Shown here one piece after another: positions 16,431-25,331 of a stretch of DNA of 64,000 nt; the first letter of the stretch is position 1, and every line of letters begins with the position of its first letter. The DNA lies in contig JAVZEV010000001.1 in NCBI GenBank assembly GCA_038873195.1, forward strand, positions 586,490-650,489. The letters are read 5' to 3'. Source of the stretch: Candidatus Bathyarchaeia archaeon (GTDB lineage: Archaea; Thermoproteota; Bathyarchaeia; Bathyarchaeales; Bathycorpusculaceae). The translations under genes and the position numbers were made by a program. The notes beneath the pieces were generated by a model that saw only the letters and a list, made by a program, of their open reading frames with translations, did no database searches and was not told the origin of the DNA.

Positions 16431-18638
16431 ATGAAACTTCGGTTAAAATCGGTCATTGTAGTATGCGTGACAGTGTTTATGCTTCTAGCTATTTTTTCGT
16501 CTATAGCCTATGTTGTGGTGTTGTCTAGTTTCAGCGAGTTAGAAAAAGAGCACGTAACTGAAAACGTTCAACGTGCCAAAAACGTGCTTGAGGGAATGAT
16601 TTCAGATTTAGACTTATTCTTACTGGATTGGAGTTGTTGGGACGACACTTACTATTTTGTTATGGACAATAACACAGAATACATTGAGGCTAATCTTCTC
16701 GATTTAACTTTCATCAACGCAGAGCTTAACGCCATAATTTTCGTAAATTCTTCAGGGCAAATCGTGTTTAGTAAAGCTTTTGACTTGAATGAACAGGCTG
16801 CCATTCCAATTTCTCAGAGTCTTCTTTCAAACATTGAAGACAGCGACCTTTTATGGAACCACTCGGAGACCACAAGCCATGTCAGCGGTTTGTTACTTCT
16901 TCAAGAAGGACCAATGTTGATTGCTTCAAGACCGATTACTATGTCAAGTGGCGAAGGACCCATTGCTGGAGCTCTTCTGATGGGACGTAACTTGGATGAT
17001 GCTAAAATTCAAGAATTGATCGAAAAAGCGGCTCTGACGCTTAGCATACAAAGATTAGATGATTCGCAATTGCAATCAGATTTTCAGACGATGTTTTTGG
17101 ATTCAACAGATAGTGAGCAAATCTCGGTTATGCCGCAGAATTCTGACATAGTTTTAGGCTATACATTTCTAAGTGATATTTATGGAAACCCCATTTTAGT
17201 TCTTCAAGTTGACATGCCTAGAAACATCTACAAGCAAGGTCTGGCCAGCCTATACTACATTATCTACTCGATAGTTGTTGGCGGTCTCGTCTTCCTCGGC
17301 GTGTTTCTCATACTCTTAGAGAAGCTTATTCTAGCGCGAATAGAAAAAATAAGCAACACAACTAAAGAAATTAGAAAAACCCACAATCTCTCATTAAGAG
17401 TGCCAGAAATCGGAAGCGACGAACTTTCTGATTTTTCACGAGAATTCAACAAAATGTTGTCAACCGTTGACACACTTGAACACAAATTGCGCAATTACTC
17501 CGAGCATTTGGAAGAACTGGTTGAACAAAGGACGGAAGAGTTGAAGAAAAACCAGGAAAAACTGAAAAGCATTCTTTCTGCTTCTCCAGACGCCATCACA
17601 GCTACCGACTTAAACGGGATCATCACCGAATGTAATGAGCAGACATTAAGAATGCATGAATACGCGTCAAAAGGCGAATTAATTGGAAAAAACGCCTTTG
17701 TTCTTATCGCACCAAACGATCATAAAAAAGCTGAAGAAAAAATAAAAGAAACCTTAGAAAAGGGATACGTGAAAAACGTTGAATACACCTTTCTTACAAA
17801 AAATGGGCGAGAATTTCCCGCAGAGCTTTCTGCAAGTGTTATTAGAAACCAAAATGGCAAACCAGTAGGGTTCGTTGCCATAACAAAAGATATTAGTGAA
17901 CGCAAACAGTTGGAGCAGCAACTTTTCAAGGCACAGAAACTGGCCGCAATAGGAGAATTGGCGGGAATGGTGGGACATGATTTACGTAACCCGCTGACGG
18001 GAATCCAAGGCGCAGTATATTACCTCAAAACTAAACACTACAACAAACTAGACAACAAAGCTAAAGAAATGATTACTATCATCCAAGATGCTATAAACCG
18101 GTCTAACAAGATAATCAACGACCTTTTGGAATACGCTAAGGAAATACACTTGGATGTAAACAGCACTAACCTTGACGTTTTAATAAAGGAAAGCTTATCT
18201 TCCATAGAGATTCCGGATTCAATAGAAGTTGAATGTCAAGATTGCAAGGCTATAGAATTGCGTGTTGATGCAGCAAAAATGCAGAGAGTTCTCATAAACA
18301 TCATCAAAAACGCAATTGAAGCTATGCCTAACGGCGGCAAACTTTCTATTCGCTGCTCATGCCTAGAAGATTATGTCTCAATAAGTGTGTCTGACACGGG
18401 CGTTGGCATTCCAAAAGAAAATCTTGAGAAAATTTGGGCACCTCTGTTTACGACCAAAGCAAAGGGCATGGGATTTGGTTTGCCAATTTGTAAAAGAATA
18501 GTAGAAGCACATGGAGGCATAATAGCCGTAGAGAGCACGGTTGGCAAGGGCACAACTTTCACCATAACGATTCCACAAAAAATTGAGAGACAAGAAATCG
18601 TGTATGCTGACACGCCGAATAACACGGTGCAAGCCTAA
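16431..18638 (+). CDS. Membrane sensor histidine kinase (CHASE4-HAMP-PAS-HisKA-HATPase)
   Basis: A 735-residue sensor. Transmembrane helix 1 at about 8-31, then an extracellular CHASE4 domain ('LDWSCWDDTYYFV', 30-270), helix 2 at about 273-300, HAMP to about 350, a coiled segment, a PAS domain (about 379-500), and the HisKA box 'VGHDLRNP' with phosphoaccepting H516. The HATPase domain has N, G1 ('DTGVGIP') and G2 ('GMGFGL') boxes. No response regulator lies next to it. It is placed inside the biotin-enzyme block but on the opposite strand, so regulation of that block is possible but unproven. Confidence 0.92.
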   Translation: MKLRLKSVIVVCVTVFMLLAIFSSIAYVVVLSSFSELEKEHVTENVQRAKNVLEGMISDLDLFLLDWSCWDDTYYFVMDNNTEYIEANLLDLTFINAELNAIIFVNSSGQIVFSKAFDLNEQAAIPISQSLLSNIEDSDLLWNHSETTSHVSGLLLLQEGPMLIASRPITMSSGEGPIAGALLMGRNLDDAKIQELIEKAALTLSIQRLDDSQLQSDFQTMFLDSTDSEQISVMPQNSDIVLGYTFLSDIYGNPILVLQVDMPRNIYKQGLASLYYIIYSIVVGGLVFLGVFLILLEKLILARIEKISNTTKEIRKTHNLSLRVPEIGSDELSDFSREFNKMLSTVDTLEHKLRNYSEHLEELVEQRTEELKKNQEKLKSILSASPDAITATDLNGIITECNEQTLRMHEYASKGELIGKNAFVLIAPNDHKKAEEKIKETLEKGYVKNVEYTFLTKNGREFPAELSASVIRNQNGKPVGFVAITKDISERKQLEQQLFKAQKLAAIGELAGMVGHDLRNPLTGIQGAVYYLKTKHYNKLDNKAKEMITIIQDAINRSNKIINDLLEYAKEIHLDVNSTNLDVLIKESLSSIEIPDSIEVECQDCKAIELRVDAAKMQRVLINIIKNAIEAMPNGGKLSIRCSCLEDYVSISVSDTGVGIPKENLEKIWAPLFTTKAKGMGFGLPICKRIVEAHGGIIAVESTVGKGTTFTITIPQKIERQEIVYADTPNNTVQA

Positions 18639-18645
18639 GCCAAGT

Positions 18646-20214
18646 TTAGAGCGGCACGTTTCCATGCTTTCTTGAAGGCCTCGGCTCGCGTTTCGTGGCT
18701 AGACTTTCGAGTGCGCTGATTAGTTTTGGTCTGGTTTCTGCTGGCTCGATGACCTCGTCTATGTAACCTTTCTGCGCGGCAATGTAGGGACTTGCGAATT
18801 TTTGGCGATATTCACTAACAAGTTCCATACGCTTCTTTTCCGGATCTTTAGCTTCAGCAATTTCTTTTCGAAAGATTATGTTTATCGCACCGTGCGGTCC
18901 CATGACTGCGATTTCTGCTGTTGGCCACGCGTAGTTTATGTCTGCGCCGCTATGTTTTGAGCCCATGACGTCGTAGGCTCCACCGTAAGATTTGCGCAGT
19001 ATAGTCGTGATTTTTGGAACTGTTGCTTCGCAGTAAGCGTATAATAGCTTTGAACCGTGTTTTATTATTCCGCCGTGCTCCTGTTCTATGCCTGGTAAGA
19101 AGCCTGGCACGTCGACGAAAGTGATTATTGGAATGTTGAAGCAATCGCAGAAGCGTATGAAGCGTCCGGCTTTCATGCTGCTGTTTATGTCTAAAGCCCC
19201 AGCGTAATGCATGGGCTGGTTGGCAACAATGCCTACTGTTTTGCCATTCAAACGCGCAAAGCCGATCACAATGTTTTGCGCCCAGAGAGGTTGAATTTCG
19301 AAGAATTCGCCGTTGTCCACTACGCGGGTTATTACTTCTTTTACATCGTAGGGTTTGTCTGGGTCGTCTGGAAGAATTTTCGCTAAGCCTTCATCTGTGC
19401 GGTTTGGGTCGTCTGTGGGCTCAACAACGGGCGGGTCTTCTAGATAATTGCTTGGCAAATAGCTCAGAAGCTTCTTTATGATTTGGATGCACTGCTCCTC
19501 GTTTTGGGCTATAAAATGTGCGACACCGCTCGTTGCGCTGTGCACCATCGCTCCGCCAAGGTCTTCAAATGTGACTTCTTGTCCAAGCGCAGCTTTAACC
19601 ACGTCTGGACCAGTGATGAACATGTGCGATGTTTTGTCCACCATGATTATGAAATCTGTTAGGGCTGGCGAGTAAACGGCTCCGCCTGCGCACGGACCCA
19701 TAATGGCGCTTATCTGTGGAATTACGCCAGAGCTTATTACGTTGCGGAAGAATATGTCGCCGTAACCAGCGAGACTTGCAACGCCTTCTTGAATGCGTGC
19801 TCCGCCGCTGTCGTTTAAGCCTATAACTGGCGCGCCCGTTTTCAATGCCAAATCCATTAGCTTGCAGACTTTCTTAGCGAACATCTCGCCCAATGAACCG
19901 CCGAAAACCGTGAAATCTTGACTGAAAACGTAAACGAGCCTGCCGTCTATTGTGCCGTAGCCCGTTACTACACCATCGCCCAGAAACTTTTTTTCAGCCA
20001 TGCCGAATTCCGTACATTGGTGAACCACGAAACGGTCGAGCTCGTTGAAACTTCCCGGGTCAAGCAGTAGCTCAATGCGTTCGCGAGCGGTTAACTTGCC
20101 TTTTGCGTGTTGCTCTTCAATTCGCTTTTGTCCGCCGCCAAGCTTGGCTTGTTCGTTTAATTCGCGTAAACGCTTAATCTTCTCATCAACACTAGGCTCC
20201 TTAATGCTTGACAT
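18646..20214 (-). CDS. pccB: Propionyl-CoA carboxylase beta chain (carboxyltransferase)
   Basis: Crotonase-fold carboxyltransferase that puts carboxyl from biotin onto propionyl-CoA (or acetyl-CoA), forming (S)-methylmalonyl-CoA. Typical landmarks: '[11 protein letters not shown]' near residue 120, '[13 protein letters not shown]' near 155, '[11 protein letters not shown]' near 205 and 'VPGFLPG' near 375. The 522-residue length matches PccB. ATG chosen because 'gaggt' lies eight bases before it; an upstream TTG would overlap that site. With the carrier, biotin carboxylase and epimerase a few kb away on the same strand it forms a complete enzyme. Confidence 0.95.
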   Translation of the reverse strand: MSSIKEPSVDEKIKRLRELNEQAKLGGGQKRIEEQHAKGKLTARERIELLLDPGSFNELDRFVVHQCTEFGMAEKKFLGDGVVTGYGTIDGRLVYVFSQDFTVFGGSLGEMFAKKVCKLMDLALKTGAPVIGLNDSGGARIQEGVASLAGYGDIFFRNVISSGVIPQISAIMGPCAGGAVYSPALTDFIIMVDKTSHMFITGPDVVKAALGQEVTFEDLGGAMVHSATSGVAHFIAQNEEQCIQIIKKLLSYLPSNYLEDPPVVEPTDDPNRTDEGLAKILPDDPDKPYDVKEVITRVVDNGEFFEIQPLWAQNIVIGFARLNGKTVGIVANQPMHYAGALDINSSMKAGRFIRFCDCFNIPIITFVDVPGFLPGIEQEHGGIIKHGSKLLYAYCEATVPKITTILRKSYGGAYDVMGSKHSGADINYAWPTAEIAVMGPHGAINIIFRKEIAEAKDPEKKRMELVSEYRQKFASPYIAAQKGYIDEVIEPAETRPKLISALESLATKREPRPSRKHGNVPL

Positions 20215-20292
20215 TATGAGATACCTCAAATTGAAACAGTATAATAACTCAACAAATATTTAGAACCTATGGAAGCATAAACCAATCTGATT

Positions 20293-20313
20293 CACCAATC
20301 TTCAAAGATGGTG
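20293..20313. terminator. Short hairpin between the zinc-ribbon and pccB genes
   Basis: Arms 'caccaatct' and 'agatggtg' form an 8-bp stem with one bulged base and a tight loop. It lies between two minus-strand genes. Archaeal termination depends more on T-runs than hairpins, so this is only a possible terminator or mRNA element. Confidence 0.2.
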
Positions 20314-20330
20314 GACATCTCACTGCATCG

Positions 20331-20640
20331 TCATCGCACTATAAATCCGATAATCATACCTATACTCGACAATATTAGAGAATAGTTGAGAAGCGGTTCC
20401 TTCCCAAGAGTCTTGTCAATATCAGCAGACCATAATGCGATAAGTAACGCTCCAATAAACCCCAGAGGAAAAATAGGATTATTGTTAATCCTAAACCACA
20501 AGAAGGAAATGAGAAAAGACATAATCATCCATCCCGATGAGTGAGTGTTGATGGGAGTAGAGAGATATTCCACAATACGGGCAAAATGACGCGTCGGAAG
20601 GAATAAGCTTGCCACACTTCGTGCAATTTTTTGTAGACAC
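20331..20640 (-). pseudogene. Zinc-ribbon membrane protein, apparently frameshifted
   Basis: Two reading frames join into one sensible protein. From GTG at 20640 the first frame encodes a zinc ribbon, 'CTKCG' then 'CPYCG' spaced as in archaeal zinc-ribbon proteins, and stops at 20491-20493. From about 20540 a neighbouring frame encodes two to three hydrophobic helices ('MSFLISFLWF', 'FIGALLIALW', 'LILSSIGMIIGFIV') and ends at 20331. Zinc ribbon followed by membrane helices is a common small archaeal architecture. So a one-base indel in the genome or assembly is the simplest reading; two overlapping genes, the second from ATG at 20528, is the alternative. Confidence 0.6.
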
Positions 20641-20771
20641 AATACCACCATTCCATAGTTACACTGACAAAAATTAAAAATTTTCGCAAAAGGTCCGCTT
20701 GATAAAGGCACACCTTTTATAGATTCTAAACGCCTCAATGTTGCCTAAAAAATAGCAACACTATTCTTAGC

Positions 20772-21575
20772 CTAAAAGAAAACATCTCCAACAAAGACGC
20801 GCCTTATTGTTCCATCTTCAAGTTTGAGAACCAAAGCGCCTTCGCTGTCAACATCCAAAGCCAACCCGCGCAACTTTTCAGTTTCGCCTGCAACAACCAC
20901 TTGCTTACCAAGAAAACCCGCATAGCTTTTCCATCTCTCCAGAACTGGATTAAATCCCTCTTTCAGAAACTGCTCGTAAACACAATCTAGCCTTTCAAGC
21001 AACGCCCTAAACAGTTCTTCCAGCTTAACTTTTCTTCCAAGCTCGTTCATCAAAGAAGTCGCGCTTTCCCAAAGTTCTTCCGGAAAAACCTTTCTCACAT
21101 CAAAATTTGCGTTAACACCAATGCCTAACACTGCAAAATTGACTTTTTCGCCAAGCGTGCTCATCTCCGCTAATACACCACAAATCTTGCGCCCGCCAAC
21201 CAACACATCATTAGGCCATTTAGTCTCAACCTTTAAACCATACAGTTCACGCAGAACATCAGCAACAGCCAAACCAGCCACAAAAACAAGCCTAACCGCC
21301 TCTGCAGCCTTAAGTTTCGGCTTAAGCACAACAGAAAACCACAAGCCACCCTCAGGAGAAAACCAGACTCTGCTCAAGCGTCCACGCCCAGCAGTCTGAG
21401 TTTGAGCAATCGCAACTGTTCCCTCAGGAGCGCCAAGCACGGCTAATTCTTTAGCCAACTCATTAGTCGAGCCAACAACACGACTGAAAAATATTCGCTT
21501 TCCAAACCGTTTTGTACGCAAGCCTTCCAGAAGCTTATCCAAATTTATCTTTGCAGGCACAGCATTTCTAACCAT
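20772..21575 (-). CDS. birA: Biotin--protein ligase (no HTH domain)
   Basis: Attaches biotin to the carrier proteins through biotinyl-AMP. Motifs: 'GRGRLSRVWFSPEGG' near residue 67 (biotin/ATP loop) and 'KWPNDVLVGGRKICG' near 120, then the C-terminal SH3-like domain. At 267 residues it lacks the N-terminal DNA-binding domain of bifunctional BirA, so it should be purely catalytic. Its ATG overlaps the stop of the epimerase gene by one base (TAATG), indicating translational coupling. Likely substrates are the two biotin carriers in this window. Confidence 0.93.
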   Translation of the reverse strand: MVRNAVPAKINLDKLLEGLRTKRFGKRIFFSRVVGSTNELAKELAVLGAPEGTVAIAQTQTAGRGRLSRVWFSPEGGLWFSVVLKPKLKAAEAVRLVFVAGLAVADVLRELYGLKVETKWPNDVLVGGRKICGVLAEMSTLGEKVNFAVLGIGVNANFDVRKVFPEELWESATSLMNELGRKVKLEELFRALLERLDCVYEQFLKEGFNPVLERWKSYAGFLGKQVVVAGETEKLRGLALDVDSEGALVLKLEDGTIRRVFVGDVFF

Positions 21576-21979
21576 TAAGGCTTTTCAACAAGCTCCAACA
21601 AAACGCCACGCGTGCTTTTCGGGTGAACAAACGCTATTTTCTTGCCTTCAGCGCCCTCTCGCGGTTTATCATCAACAAGCACAACGCCTTTACGCTTGAG
21701 CTCCGCCAAAACCATTTCAATATCATCGACTTCCACAGCAAAATGGTGCACGCCTTCACCGCGGCTTTCAAGAAACTTCGCAACTGGACTATCACCGCCA
21801 AGAGGCTCCAAAAGCTCAATCTGCGTTTCGCCGCCGGTGGAAAGAAACGCCACCTTAACCTTTCGCTCCGTCAAAACATGAACACCTAACAGCTTAAAAC
21901 CTAAAACGTCACAGTAAACGCGAACAGCTTCATCCAAATTCTTCACTGCAACACCAACATGGTCCATCCCAGCAAACAT
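21575..21979 (-). CDS. mce: Methylmalonyl-CoA epimerase
   Basis: Vicinal-oxygen-chelate fold enzyme that racemises C2 of methylmalonyl-CoA, linking the carboxylase (S form) to the mutase (R form). The repeat motifs 'MDHVGVAVKNLDEA' at the start and 'GVHHFAVEVDDIE' near residue 84 supply the metal-binding His residues, and 'GVLLELVEKP' ends the protein with the metal-binding Glu. The 134-residue length is typical. ATG chosen with 'gaggag' nine bases upstream; a GTG eight codons earlier is possible. Confidence 0.93.
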   Translation of the reverse strand: MFAGMDHVGVAVKNLDEAVRVYCDVLGFKLLGVHVLTERKVKVAFLSTGGETQIELLEPLGGDSPVAKFLESRGEGVHHFAVEVDDIEMVLAELKRKGVVLVDDKPREGAEGKKIAFVHPKSTRGVLLELVEKP

Positions 21980-22056
21980 TACTCTCAACTCCTCAGAGAA
22001 CACTTAACTCCATGCGAAACATCGAATAAAAGAGTTTCCAAAACAACCACCAAAAA

Positions 22057-22599
22057 TTAACTAATGATTGCCAAAACATCCCCTTTATTCACAACAGCCC
22101 CAGCAGAAACTCTGATTTCCTTTACAATCCCAGCCTTATGCGAAACCACTAGATTTTGCATTTTCATAGCTTCCAAAACGCAAATACACGCGCCCTTCTC
22201 AATTTTTCTACCGATATTCGCTTTTAAGGAAACAATTCTGCCAGAAATGGGAGCAGTCACAGCGTCCTTTCCAACAATCAAACCCGCTGCAGGCTTTTTA
22301 ACAACCTTGAACATAGGCTCTTGCTGTGTAGTCGACTCTCTCAAAATTTTAGGTTGAAACTGAACATCGAAAAGTTTTCCGTCAATTACAACTTGCCGAA
22401 AGCCGCTATAAACCTTATTTACACTCGCCGAAAAAGTTTTACCATTAATCTCCAGCACTGCCGCTTTGCCTTGTCCCGAATTTCTGAACGCAACACTAAA
22501 TGTTTTGCCGTCCACTTCCACCAAAAAACTACTTCCGTTCCGCTCCAAAACCCTAATCTTGTATGGCTTTTTGTTCACAAGAACTTCTTGAAAAGTCAA
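22057..22599 (-). CDS. pccC: Biotin carboxyl carrier protein (second copy, PCC gamma-like)
   Basis: The biotinyl domain has 'VLEAMKMQN' with K146 as the biotin lysine. As in the first carrier, residues 1-85 hold repeated beta-hairpin units ('VNKKPYKIRV', 'VDGKTFSVAF', 'INGKTFSASV', 'IDGKLFDVQF'). Its TTG start overlaps the biotin carboxylase stop in TTGA, so it is made with the carboxylase and probably serves propionyl-CoA carboxylase. Confidence 0.9.
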   Translation of the reverse strand: MTFQEVLVNKKPYKIRVLERNGSSFLVEVDGKTFSVAFRNSGQGKAAVLEINGKTFSASVNKVYSGFRQVVIDGKLFDVQFQPKILRESTTQQEPMFKVVKKPAAGLIVGKDAVTAPISGRIVSLKANIGRKIEKGACICVLEAMKMQNLVVSHKAGIVKEIRVSAGAVVNKGDVLAIIS

Positions 22600-24107
22600 A
22601 GCGCCCTACTCACTCTCCTTGTTCTTCCAGCAAGCCTCCAAGAAGAAACCGCCCTAGGCTCTCTTTTCGGAATTACCGCGCGAGTCTCGCTTCTTTCCAC
22701 ATAGTCGGCTAACACTGCAATAATTGCGGCGGCTTCTTCCTCTTCTAAGGTTTGTTTCGGCATAAGTCTCTCAATTTTTTCGTCGACAAAGTTTATGTGA
22801 ATGTCTCCTTTGAGAAACTGCTCGTCTTCCATGATTTTTTTGTGAAAGGGAATCGTTGTTTTTACACCTACTATTACAAATTCGTTCAGCGCATTTTTCA
22901 TTCGTTGTATTGCTTCCCCGCGGTTTTCTCCCCAAACTGCAAGTTTCGCGATGAGAGGGTCATAAAAAACCGAGATAGGATAGCCAACATATAGGTGAGT
23001 GTCAACTCTTACGCCGGGACCTCCGGGCAACTGAAGTTTGGATACGACGCCTGGAGACGGCATGAAATTGTTGTAGGGGTCTTCCGCATTGATTCTACAG
23101 TTAATCGCGTGTCCCCTTTGGACGATGTTGTTTTGTTTATATTCAAGTTTTTGACCAGCCGCAATTCTAATTTGCGCCTTTACAATGTCTAAGCCAGTAA
23201 CCATTTCCGTAATCAAGTGTTCAACCTGAAGCCTAGTGTTCATCTCCAAAAAATAATAATGCCCTTCTTGGTCAACAAGAAACTCGACAGTGCCAGCGTT
23301 AACATAGCCTACTGCTCTTGCAATTTTTACTGCAGCCACTCCCATCTCCTTTCTAAGCTTTCCAGTCATCAACATTGATGGAGTTTCTTCGATAAGCTTT
23401 TGATATCTCCTCTGAAGCGAGCATTCACGTTCGCCAAAATGAACAATTTTTCCATATTTGTCGGCTAAAATTTGAAATTCTATATGTCTTGCTCTGGGAA
23501 GAAATTTTTCAACGTAAATTTCGCGGTTTCCAAAAGAGCTCTCCGCTTCAGAAGCCGTAAGTTCCAGTGCTTGCTGCATTTCTCTTTTGTTCATTACCAG
23601 ACGCATACCCTTTCCTCCACCACCATAAACAGCTTTCACAAGAACTGGAAAGCCTACATGCCCTGCAATTTCAACTGCTTCATCCACGCTTCGGGCGGGT
23701 TCTATGCTTCCAGGAATAGCGGATACACCCGCTTTGACAGCGGTTCTGCGGGCTTCCACTTTACTTCCCATTTTCTTTAGAACTTCACTAGATGGCCCAA
23801 TGAATTCTATGTCGTTTTCTTCGCAGGCTTTGGCGAAAGCTGGGATTTGAGAAAGAAATCCATAACCAAGATGTACTGCCTCGCACTTTGATTTTTTAGC
23901 TACTTCAATTATTTTGTTGATTTTTAGGTAGCTCAGGCTGGGGTCTGCTGGTCCCACGCAGTAGCTTTCATCCGCATATTGAACATGCAGAGAGTCTGCG
24001 TCTGCCTCAGAATAGACAGCGACAGTTTTTGCTCCTAACTCTTTGCAAGCTCTAATCACTCTAACTGCGATTTCTCCGCGGTTAGCAACTAAGATTTTGT
24101 TGAACAT
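22596..24107 (-). CDS. accC: Biotin carboxylase (acyl-CoA carboxylase alpha subunit)
   Basis: ATP-grasp enzyme that carboxylates biotin with bicarbonate and ATP. 'VANRGEIAVRV' at the N-terminus, the glycine-rich 'GGGGKGMRLV' near residue 163, 'ERECSLQRRYQKLIEE' and 'EMNTRLQVEH' near 290 are standard. At 503 residues it has no biotin domain, which is encoded by the overlapping next gene. First gene of a coupled set: biotin carboxylase, carrier, epimerase, biotin ligase. Confidence 0.95.
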   Translation of the reverse strand: MFNKILVANRGEIAVRVIRACKELGAKTVAVYSEADADSLHVQYADESYCVGPADPSLSYLKINKIIEVAKKSKCEAVHLGYGFLSQIPAFAKACEENDIEFIGPSSEVLKKMGSKVEARRTAVKAGVSAIPGSIEPARSVDEAVEIAGHVGFPVLVKAVYGGGGKGMRLVMNKREMQQALELTASEAESSFGNREIYVEKFLPRARHIEFQILADKYGKIVHFGERECSLQRRYQKLIEETPSMLMTGKLRKEMGVAAVKIARAVGYVNAGTVEFLVDQEGHYYFLEMNTRLQVEHLITEMVTGLDIVKAQIRIAAGQKLEYKQNNIVQRGHAINCRINAEDPYNNFMPSPGVVSKLQLPGGPGVRVDTHLYVGYPISVFYDPLIAKLAVWGENRGEAIQRMKNALNEFVIVGVKTTIPFHKKIMEDEQFLKGDIHINFVDEKIERLMPKQTLEEEEAAAIIAVLADYVERSETRAVIPKREPRAVSSWRLAGRTRRVSRAL

Positions 24108-24344
24108 GTCTTGTTCAGTCCAGACGCAAACAGCCTTCTTTTACTTTACAAGTCAATTAAGCGTAATTGAATTAAATATTTTCACCATTGGACATTGAAA
24201 AGATTACAAAATTTTTCATCATTCATCTATGACGTTTTCTAGAAAAATAATGAGAATCGTGGGAGAAGGCAAATTTAGTTGGTTCGAATAGGATTCGGCA
24301 GCTTTTTAAGTTTCAGCTACAATAGAACCATAATGGAGTTAAGC

Positions 24345-25169
24345 ATGCTTGATACTCCATTCTTAGTTTCCTCCGCAGTTCTTATCGCGATAGGTTGCAT
24401 CTCTATATCCGTTTCGATAATCTTACATAGAAAATCGCGTGCAATCCAGAAAATCCCAAAAAAGCTTACACCAAACATTTTCCACAAACGCTTCAACATT
24501 TTTGACCCATACCCAAGCAGAAGGACAATCATTCACGGCAACATAATCACTATACTGCCATTTCTAATTTTTTTCGCAGCTCTAATTCTCACCTTTGTTG
24601 TGACAGCAACAATTATTCAAACTGGCTTGCTACTAAGCACAATCATCGTTATCCTTTGCGCTTCCTTAATGACGTTTGAAGAAGCATTTGAAATTCCCAA
24701 AAACGCGGATATCCTTTTGAAAGCCATCAAAGAAGGAACAAGTTTAGGAGAGGGCGATTTAACTGTGTTTTCTATAGTAAAAAAGACTTTGCCAAAGTTG
24801 AGAAATTACTACTTTGCGTTAGCAATCGTCTTTTTTGTCTTTTCAGCCATTTTACCTTACATCATGTCTTCAGCAATATTCACTTTTGTATGGGTTGTTA
24901 CGCTGCCCTTCGGACTTGCATCTTCATGGGGAGTTTTAGTTGCCTTTTATACTACATTATGGCTTGCTATAATCACATTAGCTATTCAACTTGCAGCTGG
25001 ACGAATTAGAAACAGAATTTTCGGCTTTCCACAACCAGAATCGTTATACACTGTGGGCAAACAGTTTGAGTTTATGAAACAGTGGATTCGTTGGCATCCT
25101 CATGAGCTATGTCACCGCCCACCACCAGAGCCAAACGGAATTCCTGAAAGTGAAAAGAGAAAAGAATAG
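24345..25169 (+). CDS. Multi-pass membrane protein of unknown function
   Basis: The protein has about six hydrophobic segments: residues 4-26, then pairs around 65-115 and three in about 160-235. A charged loop lies around 27-60 and the tail is polar and Pro/Glu-rich. No transporter or enzyme motif recognised. ATG chosen because 'ggag' lies six bases before it; earlier in-frame starts have no such site. It stands between the carboxylase block and the fumarate-reductase genes; no functional link can be claimed. Confidence 0.6.
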   Translation: MLDTPFLVSSAVLIAIGCISISVSIILHRKSRAIQKIPKKLTPNIFHKRFNIFDPYPSRRTIIHGNIITILPFLIFFAALILTFVVTATIIQTGLLLSTIIVILCASLMTFEEAFEIPKNADILLKAIKEGTSLGEGDLTVFSIVKKTLPKLRNYYFALAIVFFVFSAILPYIMSSAIFTFVWVVTLPFGLASSWGVLVAFYTTLWLAIITLAIQLAAGRIRNRIFGFPQPESLYTVGKQFEFMKQWIRWHPHELCHRPPPEPNGIPESEKRKE

Positions 25170-25273
25170 TTTCAATTTTTGAAACTCTCCACGTAATTCT
25201 CACTGAGAAAGGGAGTGAGAAGAAAACGCGTTTTTGTGAATGAAAACATTTTAAAATTTGCTTGCTTTCGGAA

Positions 25274-25283
25274 AACTATAAAA
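25274..25283 (+). promoter_or_regulatory. TATA-like box for the fumarate reductase operon
   Basis: 'aactataaaa' lies about 50 bases before the flavoprotein start codon, leaving a leader of roughly 25 bases with a 'ggtga' ribosome site. Composition and spacing are typical for archaea. Confidence 0.4.
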
Positions 25284-25331
25284 CCTACATGATAAAGTAG
25301 TGGTTATTCTCATAGCATAGGTGAAAAGTAG

